From the NCBI GenBank assembly GCA_958415245.1, contig CATYYP010000113.1, positions 1 to 6,150 of the forward strand: a stretch of 6,150 nucleotides of DNA. Direction: 5' to 3'. Made by a program: the position numbers and the translations under genes. This document shows positions 1-5,252 of the stretch, in pieces. The notes beneath the pieces are model-generated. The model was not told the DNA's origin. It was given only the letters and a program-made list of their open reading frames with translations, and did no database searches. The stretch is from Schaalia odontolytica. Its GTDB lineage: Bacteria > Actinomycetota > Actinomycetes > Actinomycetales > Actinomycetaceae. Every line of letters starts with the position of its first letter. Within the stretch, counting starts at the first letter, position 1.

Positions 1-294
1 AGTGGGCGTGGGGGACGCGCTCTCGGAAGGAGTCGGGCTCGGGCGCACGGCCGGCAGCTGCGGGTCGTCGGGCAGCGGTGCGGGAGCGACGGAAGGCTCC
101 GTCGTAGGCTCAACGACCGGGTCCGGCGTGGGCACCGGAGCGGGATCAGCGCTCGGCTCGCTCGTCGGAGCGGGCTCGGGATCCGTCGTGGGGGCAGGCT
201 CAGCCGTCGGCTCGTCCGTGCGAGCGGGCGGAGCCGTCGGATCGTCGGTAGGCGCAGCGGTCGGGTCCGCGGTGGGAGCGGGCGTCGGATCGTC
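1..294 (-). repeat. Degenerate coding repeat for a Pro/Thr/Glu-rich stalk
   Basis: This is the 3' visible third of the first surface-protein gene. It encodes irregular units of four to six residues, such as DEPTAEP, TDPEPAP and SEPSADP, with proline about every second to fourth position. At DNA level the plus strand shows recurring GAGCGGGC, GTCGGCTCG and GTCGGATCG words. The repetition is imperfect, so it is an amino-acid composition repeat more than a clean tandem array. Such tracts are prone to length change between strains. The open frame on the opposite strand here is a by-product of this composition. Confidence 0.7.
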
Positions 295-825
295 GATATT
301 GTCCGTGTACGGCGTGTAGATGCTCACCGTGCCATACATGGGGTTGGGCTCGACACCCGAAGTATCACTGCGGTAGAACACGACGGTAATCCAGTGCGTC
401 TCCCCCGGCAGCCACTTCACGCCCTCAACGTTGTTCGTGCCGTCTGGCACAGGCGCGTAGATATCCCATTCCTTCAACGACTGAGCAGCCCACAGATCAG
501 GGTCCGAAGGCGTCACCGTCTCGCCGTCGCGCTTGAAAGTCGGACGGGTGAGCGGAGTGACACCCCCATGATCGAGGATGAGTCCCCAGTGCCCAGTTTC
601 GGCGAACTTGGCCGCGAAATCAGCATTGTTCGCGATATTGACCTTGATCTTGTCCCCCGCCCGAAGGGCGTAGTGCGGTACTGCATCGTCGGCGCGCGCG
701 GCGAAACCAGGGATCGCGAGGCCGATGCCCGCGAACAGGAACAGCGCCATGAGCAGGCTCATGACTCGACTGCGACCGACGAAGCTCCGAGCGGCTATGG
801 CAGACGATGCTCGTCCGTGCTGCAT
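1..825 (-). CDS. Secreted surface protein with Pro/Thr/Glu-rich stalk, 3' end cut by window edge
   Basis: An open frame of 275 codons runs from ATG at 825-823 to the left edge without a stop, so the C-terminus is missing. The start is supported by AAGGAG at 832-837, five to six bases upstream. Residues 1-22 are basic, about 23-38 are hydrophobic, and an ARA-DD junction after residue 45 looks like a signal peptidase I site. Residues 48-178 form a domain rich in Trp, Tyr and Phe (for example GHWGLILDHGG near 78-88, WDIY near 120, HWITVVFYRS near 144-153) without cysteines. I do not recognise this domain. Residues 178-275 are a Pro/Thr/Ala/Glu/Asp spacer typical of stalks that cross the actinobacterial wall, so a sortase signal or membrane anchor is expected beyond the edge. 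It follows another surface-protein gene in the same direction, 142 bases away. Export is well supported; the function is unknown. An adhesin or ligand-binding role, perhaps linked to the nearby iron importer, is a guess. Confidence 0.85.
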   Translation of the reverse strand, partial: MQHGRASSAIAARSFVGRSRVMSLLMALFLFAGIGLAIPGFAARADDAVPHYALRAGDKIKVNIANNADFAAKFAETGHWGLILDHGGVTPLTRPTFKRDGETVTPSDPDLWAAQSLKEWDIYAPVPDGTNNVEGVKWLPGETHWITVVFYRSDTSGVEPNPMYGTVSIYTPYTDNIDDPTPAPTADPTAAPTDDPTAPPARTDEPTAEPAPTTDPEPAPTSEPSADPAPVPTPDPVVEPTTEPSVAPAPLPDDPQLPAVRPSPTPSESASPTPT

Positions 826-859
826 ACCGTTCTCCTTAGTGACTTAATCCGCAGAAACT

Positions 860-889
860 ATTGTATCGGATCAAGAGTAACAGGCGTAA
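860..889 (-). promoter_or_regulatory. Candidate promoter of the 1-825 surface-protein gene
   Basis: On the minus strand TACAAT (860-865) matches five of six positions of the sigma-70/sigma-A -10 consensus and the actinobacterial TANNNT pattern. A weak -35 candidate TTACGC (884-889) lies 18 bases upstream. This would give a leader of roughly 28 bases before the ATG at 825. The -10 is good and the -35 poor; the call rests on pattern and position only. Confidence 0.45.
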
Positions 890-926
890 CGCGCAAATGC
901 TAAATCCCAACACACACCATGTGGTT

Positions 927-949
927 AATGCACATATTCCCAGTGCATT
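927..949. repeat. 23-base inverted repeat between the two surface-protein genes
   Basis: AATGCAC (927-933) and GTGCATT (943-949) are perfect 7-base inverted arms around a 9-base centre. The dyad lies 19 to 41 bases beyond the stop of the upstream gene and about 100 bases before the next start. As RNA it could fold into a modest hairpin, but no T-run follows the arm on the minus strand, so a classical intrinsic terminator is not supported. It sits 38 bases upstream of the candidate -35, so an operator is equally possible. Confidence 0.5.
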
Positions 950-967
950 TCAGCAGGTGTGCGAACT

Positions 968-2092
968 CTAGCGCAGCAGTCCGTGTGAGCGGCGAACAAT
1001 GCTGACCGTCACGATCGCTCCGAGAAGGGCAAGGAGACCGCCACCAGCGAGGATCCAACCGTTCAGGCGAGACTCCTGCTCGCGAACAGCCTGGTTCGTG
1101 GCCTGCTGCTCTGAATGAGCCTTGGGGCCGATCTGCGAAGCAGACACGCTCTCCTGCTCTGCGGACGGGGAGGGGGACGGGGCGTCAGCGTTCGAATCAG
1201 CGCCACCACTACCGCTCGAAGAAGATCCATTACCGCCGGAGGAAGGCGCAGACGAGGCCGAGGCAGAGGGCGTCGGGGTCACCGATGAGCGCGAGGCATC
1301 CGAGGCATCTGCTGAGGGGGTCGCACGAGGGGACGGCGGAGCCACCGCCGTGGAGGGAGCGCTGGCTGACGCGTCACTTGCTGCATCTGAAGAAGCATCA
1401 TCGGTCAGATCAAAATCGGGCTTGGCAGCATTATCAGCTGCGTTGTCCGCGGGAGACTCCGTCGGTCCATCGGTAACCACGTCAGAAGTCGCATGGGCAT
1501 CAGGATCTGTCGACGGCTCATCCGCGGGTTCATGAGAAGGCTCATCCGTCGGCGTCAGAGAGCACACATGCGCCTGCGCGTTGGCCTCTACGACGGTCAC
1601 AGACACCTGCACGTAGGTGCCGGTCACGCCATCGCCAATCATGATCGAGTGCTCAGAACCAACCGCCCACGTCGACGGCAGCTCAATATCAGCGCTAAAT
1701 TCGCCGGCAGTCGATACTTCGGCAACGCTCCACGCAGTCTTATTACGAGCAACAGACGCAGGAACCCAGGCGGGAAGAGCGACGCCGTCGGGGCGAACTT
1801 CCTGCCCATCGTCGAGCGTGACGATGACAAAGCCGCGTGACGTCTCAGAACTAGCGCCCCAGCCTGAACCTTCCACATGTAGCGCAGACCCGACCGGAAC
1901 GACCGACGAAACAACGATGGATGCACCCTCATCAGCAGCGGTGAGACACTGGCCACCCACGCCAGCAACTCCGTCAACACTGTATGCGGGCTGCGCAGCG
2001 ACAAACACTCCACCGACGATGGAAGCAGACGCGGTCAGAGCCAGTAGAGGCATGCGCAGTCCCCTACGGTGCGATCGCATCTGTGTCGTCAT
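968..2092 (-). CDS. Exported surface protein with one cysteine-bracketed domain, Ser/Ala/Asp-rich stalk and C-terminal membrane anchor
   Basis: Complete gene of 374 codons. AAAAGGA at 2098-2104, five bases before the ATG, supports the start; a second ATG four codons later is possible. Residues 1-13 are basic, 14-33 hydrophobic, and an A-Y-S site after residue 38 suggests Sec export. Residues 49-177 look like a beta-sandwich (GSGW near 75-78, GFVIVTLDDG at 87-96). The only two cysteines, C49 and C177, flank it and could form a closing disulfide. Residues 180-316 are Glu/Pro, then Ser/Ala/Asp, then Gly/Ser-rich stalk. Residues about 345-366 are a membrane segment, followed by a basic tail (RRSHGLLR). 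No LPXTG precedes it, so anchoring in the membrane rather than sortase attachment is inferred. It lies 291 bases downstream of the ATPase gene. Membrane-anchored proteins such as HtaA/HtaB accompany iron-haem importers in Corynebacterium, but I see no HtaA-type repeat. Function unknown. Confidence 0.9.
   Translation of the reverse strand: MTTQMRSHRRGLRMPLLALTASASIVGGVFVAAQPAYSVDGVAGVGGQCLTAADEGASIVVSSVVPVGSALHVEGSGWGASSETSRGFVIVTLDDGQEVRPDGVALPAWVPASVARNKTAWSVAEVSTAGEFSADIELPSTWAVGSEHSIMIGDGVTGTYVQVSVTVVEANAQAHVCSLTPTDEPSHEPADEPSTDPDAHATSDVVTDGPTESPADNAADNAAKPDFDLTDDASSDAASDASASAPSTAVAPPSPRATPSADASDASRSSVTPTPSASASSAPSSGGNGSSSSGSGGADSNADAPSPSPSAEQESVSASQIGPKAHSEQQATNQAVREQESRLNGWILAGGGLLALLGAIVTVSIVRRSHGLLR
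1145..1555 (-). repeat. Low-complexity stalk coding region
   Basis: This part encodes residues about 180-316 of the membrane-anchored surface protein. It changes composition along its length: first acidic Pro/Glu units like those of the neighbouring surface protein, then Asp/Ala/Ser, then Ser/Pro/Thr and finally Gly/Ser. It probably lifts the N-terminal domain through the cell wall. Open frames on the plus strand over this stretch are compositional shadows. Confidence 0.65.
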
Positions 2093-2193
2093 CTGTGTCC
2101 TTTTCTATCTCGACGGGATGTCGTGCGGTAATCGGCTTCACCAGGCCTAGAATCAATATGTCAGTGTCCGAGTAACCACTAGCTACAGACACC

Positions 2194-2221
2194 ATACTAT
2201 TGCCTGATGCCTGTTCTGCAA
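2194..2221 (-). promoter_or_regulatory. Candidate promoter of the 968-2092 surface-protein gene
   Basis: On the minus strand TAGTAT (2194-2199) fits the actinobacterial TANNNT -10 pattern. TTGCAG (2216-2221) lies 16 bases upstream and shares only TTG with the -35 consensus. A start just beyond this would give a leader of about 95 bases. The -35 candidate overlaps the near-palindrome at 2212-2230, and the spacer contains two copies of CAGGCA. The match is weak. Alternatives in this AT-rich gap, such as TTGACC with CATGAT farther upstream, are no better. Confidence 0.3.
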
Positions 2222-2230
2222 TTGCGAACA
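2212..2230. promoter_or_regulatory. Near-perfect palindrome, candidate operator
   Basis: On the plus strand the site reads TGTTC, T, GCAATTGC, GAACA. Without the single extra T at 2217 it would be a perfect 18-base palindrome. It lies 120 to 138 bases upstream of the surface-protein start and overlaps the candidate -35 element. A symmetric site at this place suits a dimeric regulator. It does not have the GAAC-N4-GTTC layout of Gram-positive LexA boxes or the AGG-centred layout of DtxR/IdeR iron boxes, so the regulator is unknown. Confidence 0.4.
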
Positions 2231-2323
2231 ACAAGCAAATTACCGGAACATGCAGTCAAAACACGTTTTTATCAGGAAATATCAGCCTTTTAGCAACTTG
2301 TTGTGACTTATATTATCCAACAA
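2228..2323. repeat. Three CAACAA/TTGTTG half-sites in the AT-rich gap
   Basis: CAACAA occurs on the plus strand at 2229-2234 and 2318-2323, and inverted as TTGTTG at 2298-2303. The first and second copies extend to perfect 8-base inverted arms (ACAACAAG at 2228-2235, CTTGTTGT at 2297-2304). The second and third copies form inverted arms whose starts are 20 bases apart, about two helical turns. The rest of 2093-2383 holds no supported gene. The motif is short and A/T-leaning, so chance is a real alternative. Confidence 0.35.
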
Positions 2324-2383
2324 TCATGGGGCTGCGTGACCTGCCGGTCAACATTTGAGATATTGGGAATCACAACACACGGG

Positions 2384-3178
2384 TCACCGAGTCGGAATCA
2401 CTAGTGGTGATCCAGTCTCAGGGTCGTCGATGATCCTGCACGGCACACTGAAAACACGTTCGATAAGGTCTGCCGTCACAACATCGCGAGGAGCCCCCTG
2501 GGCCACGATCTCACCGTCCTTCATGAACACGAGGTGCGTCGCGTAGCGGAATGCCAGATGCAGGTCATGCAGGACGGCAACGACCGTCACACCGTCCCTA
2601 TGGAGGCGCTGCGCCAAACGTAGGACTTCCAGCTGGTGGTTGAGGTCGAGATACGTCGTTGGCTCATCAAGGAGCAAAATATCCGTCGCCTGGGCAAGCG
2701 ACATCGCGATCCACACGCGCTGACGCTGGCCACCCGACAGCTCGCCAACGCGACGCCCCACCAGGTCAGCAACCCCAGCGTCCTTCATCGCACGCGCCAC
2801 CGTCTCGTCGTCCTCGGTGCTCCACTGATGGAGCACCGACTGATAGGGATAGCGGCCACGAGCAACCAAATCCTCGACGAACATGTCGCCCGGAGCAACC
2901 GATGACTGAGCAAGCAAACCCAGGCGACGCGCAAGAGCCTTTTGATTCATGTCCGCAACGCTTCGTCCATCCAGCTCGACCGCACCGCGCCGCAGGCCGA
3001 GCACGCGGGCCAGCGAACGCAGGAGCGTCGACTTTCCACAGGCGTTCGGGCCAACGATGACAGTCAGTTCGCCTGGCAGAACATCCAGAGAAAGTCCTTC
3101 AAGGATGGGGGCATTTTTTCCATAGCCGACAACAATGTCCCGAGCACTCAGCCCACGGCTCGCAGCGGTCTCACTCAC
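2384..3178 (-). CDS. Iron-siderophore ABC transporter ATPase (FepC/FhuC type)
   Basis: Complete ATPase of 264 residues, the usual length for this family. Motifs in order: Walker A GPNACGKST (43-51), Q-loop glutamine 91, ABC signature LSGGQ (147-151), Walker B LLLDEP (168-173) with catalytic E172, D-loop near L177-D178, and switch histidine H204 in LHD. The DEPTTYLDL segment and its length are typical of ferric-siderophore and B12-class importers. All catalytic residues are present, so it should be active. It would sit on the cytoplasmic face and couple ATP hydrolysis to the two permeases. The start is GTG, overlapping the upstream permease stop as GTGA, with an AGGTGA ribosome site at 3183-3188. 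It is the last gene of the operon, and no clear terminator follows. The substrate cannot be read from the ATPase; a ferric siderophore is inferred from the gene set. Confidence 0.96.
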   Translation of the reverse strand: MSETAASRGLSARDIVVGYGKNAPILEGLSLDVLPGELTVIVGPNACGKSTLLRSLARVLGLRRGAVELDGRSVADMNQKALARRLGLLAQSSVAPGDMFVEDLVARGRYPYQSVLHQWSTEDDETVARAMKDAGVADLVGRRVGELSGGQRQRVWIAMSLAQATDILLLDEPTTYLDLNHQLEVLRLAQRLHRDGVTVVAVLHDLHLAFRYATHLVFMKDGEIVAQGAPRDVVTADLIERVFSVPCRIIDDPETGSPLVIPTR

Positions 3179-4224
3179 GATCTCACCTCACGAATCAACA
3201 ACCAGAGAAGGTAGACGCCTCCAACAACGCCCGTCACGACGCCGACGGGAAGCTCGGCCGGAGCGACAAGCCTCTGTGCGCACACGTCTGAGACCAGCAC
3301 AAGAAGAGCACCGACGAGGGCGGACGATGTAAATCCGACTCCCCCGCCGCCACACAGCCGGTGCGCGACATGAGGAGCCGCGAGAGCAACAAAAGCAACC
3401 GGTCCCGCCACCGATGTCGCGGATGCGACGAGTAGGATCGCGACGACGATAAGGAGTACACGGGTGCGACGCACTCGCACGCCAAGCCCCGTCGCAACAT
3501 CGTCTCCCATAGCGACGAGACCGAGGGGCACCGCGAAGACGGCGCACACCACAACGACAACACCGATCACGATCAACAAAGGCATCAGACGCGTGATAGT
3601 AACGCCGGAGAATGAGCCGGCACTCCAGAGCTGGGCACGCTGCGCTGCTTCCAGCGGAGCCTTGACGATGAGCAGCGAATTGACTGCACGCAACGCCGCC
3701 GAGCAACCAATGCCAACGAGGACGACGCGAATACCCGTGACTCGCATACCACCCGCGCACGCGAGAATGACCGCACCCGAAAGGAGTCCTCCGAGCAACG
3801 CACCCACCCCAGTGACCGTGGGGCTCGAGCCCAGGATGATGATCGCAATCAGGGCGCCGGTCGCGCACCCCGTCGACAAACCGACGATGTCGGGGCTACC
3901 GAGTGGGTTGCCCGAGATTGTCTGGAAGATACGCCCGGCAATTCCAAGCGCTGCACCGACAGCAATCGCTGCGAGCATGCGCGGCAGGCGCACCGACTGA
4001 ACAAAGTAGACACCCAGGAAATCGTCCCGGGGCCCGCCGTCTCCCAGAAGACGACGGAACGAGTCACCGGCACTGAGCCCGTAGTCCCCCAGAGTCAGCG
4101 AATAAACGGCTAGCGCGGCGAGGAGAACAAATCCGATGAGCACGACGGCGGCGCTGCGTCGGTGCACGCGCACCGACAAACGGCGCAGCGAAACGGTCTT
4201 GTAGCGCGAGGGAGCTGGCGTCAT
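3175..4224 (-). CDS. Iron-siderophore ABC transporter permease (FecCD family, FepG-like), second subunit
   Basis: Complete permease of 349 residues with many hydrophobic segments, the first at about 25-43 after a basic cytoplasmic N-terminus. Family signatures are RLPR (79-82), GNPLGSPDIVGLSTG (105-119), the MGDDVATGLGV loop (239-249) that contacts the ATPase, AGPVAFVALAAPH (273-285) and the ending PAELPVGVVTGVVGG (322-336). These place it in the FecCD/BtuC family, in the group that pairs with a different partner permease. The ATG at 4224 overlaps the stop of the first permease as ATGA, with GGAAAGGG at 4231-4238 as ribosome site. It would form half of the membrane channel with its neighbour. 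The GNP in place of the usual RNP is a small variation. Assignment to the family is firm; FepG-like is a judgement from the SPDIVG signature. Confidence 0.95.
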   Translation of the reverse strand: MTPAPSRYKTVSLRRLSVRVHRRSAAVVLIGFVLLAALAVYSLTLGDYGLSAGDSFRRLLGDGGPRDDFLGVYFVQSVRLPRMLAAIAVGAALGIAGRIFQTISGNPLGSPDIVGLSTGCATGALIAIIILGSSPTVTGVGALLGGLLSGAVILACAGGMRVTGIRVVLVGIGCSAALRAVNSLLIVKAPLEAAQRAQLWSAGSFSGVTITRLMPLLIVIGVVVVVCAVFAVPLGLVAMGDDVATGLGVRVRRTRVLLIVVAILLVASATSVAGPVAFVALAAPHVAHRLCGGGGVGFTSSALVGALLVLVSDVCAQRLVAPAELPVGVVTGVVGGVYLLWLLIREVRS

Positions 4225-5216
4225 GACATGCCCTTTCCGCGCGCCCCCAGGATGAAGAACGGAGCACCAATCAGAGCGACGATGACGCCCACGGGAACCT
4301 CGGACGGGGCAAGCACGAGGCGTGAGACGACATCAGCACCGCACACCCAAGCAGCTCCGACCACGATAGACCAGAAGGCGATCGCCCCCTGCCGGGCTCC
4401 AACGATTCGTCGAACCATCAGCGGCACCGCGAGGCCGACGAACGTGAGGGGCCCTCCCAGAGCAGTCGCTCCCCCGGCCAGTGCTGTCACTGCGACAACC
4501 CCGAGCACACGGATCAGACGCACGCGCACTCCAAGGCTCACCGCGGCGTCGTCGCCGAGCGCGAGGACGCCCAGTGCCGAGGTAATGAGAAGCGCAACGA
4601 CAACACCGCCGGCGATCACTGCACCCGCGCTCGCCACCGAGGCCATATCAACGCCTTCCAATGATCCCGATGCCCAGTATCGGAATTCATTGAAGGCGTA
4701 CTGGTTCGCGGCGAGGACAGCCTGAGTGAGTGAAGCAAGAGCGGCCGATACGGCAATGCCGGCCAGGGCGAGGCGCGATCGAGATCCTCCCCCGCTCCCC
4801 GAAATAGCGAAGACAAGACCGGCTGCCACGCCCGCGCCGACAAGCGAAGCGCCGAGAGTCGCCGCGCGGGTAGCGACGCCACTCGCGGCCGTCACCGCCA
4901 CAACAAGGAATGCAGCTCCAGCGTTGATGCCGAGGACGCCTGGATCGGCGAGAGGATTTCGGGTCATCGCCTGCATGATGGAACCTGCCAGCCCCAGCGC
5001 CCCACCGATGACGAGCGCGGCGACGGTGCGCGGAACACGCAGTTGCGTGACCACCTGGGCATCCTGGCTGACTCCGCCGTTCACGAGCGCGTCCCACACC
5101 ACGTCGGGAGCAATCTGGCGCGAGCCCAGAGCGAGGGACGCAAGGGTGACGGCGGCAAGCACCAGCGTCGCCACTGCGCAGGCAATGGCGACGCTGGTGA
5201 TGCGACGAGTAGTCAT
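4221..5216 (-). CDS. Iron-siderophore ABC transporter permease (FecCD family, FepD-like), first subunit
   Basis: Complete permease of 331 residues. It has an N-terminal membrane segment (about 8-30), RVPR (60-63), TRNPLADPGVLGINAGA (85-101), YWASGSL (180-186), the LGDDAAVSLGV ATPase-contact loop (220-230), GGPLTFVGLAVPLMVRR (254-270) and the ending SEVPVGVIVALIGAPFF (305-321). The LADPGVLGINAGA signature is typical of the FepD-like partner. One oddity is leucine 266 where most relatives, including the partner permease here, have the histidine of the PH pair. An in-frame TGA two codons before ATG 5216 rules out a longer start. The ribosome site is weak, with no clear AGGAG in the 36-base gap after the binding-protein gene, so coupling to upstream translation may matter. 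It forms the channel with the 3175-4224 product. Confidence 0.95.
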   Translation of the reverse strand: MTTRRITSVAIACAVATLVLAAVTLASLALGSRQIAPDVVWDALVNGGVSQDAQVVTQLRVPRTVAALVIGGALGLAGSIMQAMTRNPLADPGVLGINAGAAFLVVAVTAASGVATRAATLGASLVGAGVAAGLVFAISGSGGGSRSRLALAGIAVSAALASLTQAVLAANQYAFNEFRYWASGSLEGVDMASVASAGAVIAGGVVVALLITSALGVLALGDDAAVSLGVRVRLIRVLGVVAVTALAGGATALGGPLTFVGLAVPLMVRRIVGARQGAIAFWSIVVGAAWVCGADVVSRLVLAPSEVPVGVIVALIGAPFFILGARGKGMS

Positions 5217-5252
5217 GTCAGGTCATCGACCCGGTGTGTTCGTCCATCGACC

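Noticed and set aside
2..319. Plus-strand open frame coding a Gly/Ser/Val-rich protein
   Set aside because: It is the antisense of the Pro/Thr/Glu stalk; the composition follows directly from the minus-strand codons, and the minus-strand gene has signal peptide, ribosome site and promoter.
394..903. Plus-strand open frame of 169 codons
   Set aside because: It overlaps the folded domain and start region of the minus-strand surface protein, is Arg-rich as GC-rich shadows are, and lacks a ribosome site.
968..1060. Sortase LPXTG signal at the C-terminus of the 968-2092 protein
   Set aside because: The region before the membrane segment reads SQIGPKAH to SRLNGW with no LPXTG-like pentapeptide.
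1122..1535. Plus-strand open frame coding an acidic Glu/Ala/Ser-rich protein
   Set aside because: Antisense shadow of the low-complexity stalk of the 968-2092 gene, with no ribosome site and no recognisable fold.
2138..2156. DtxR/IdeR iron box around the AGGCCT centre upstream of the surface-protein gene
   Set aside because: Only the AGGCCT core is symmetric; the flanking TTAGGT/ACCTAA half-sites expected for an iron box are absent.
2093..2190. Riboswitch in the leader of the surface-protein gene
   Set aside because: I looked for cobalamin, TPP and cyclic-dinucleotide signatures and saw none of the conserved boxes; only short, weak stems are visible.
3188..3868. Long minus-strand frame of 226 codons inside the permease gene
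   Set aside because: It is an alternative frame of a certain FecCD permease and is Arg/Cys-rich without family resemblance.
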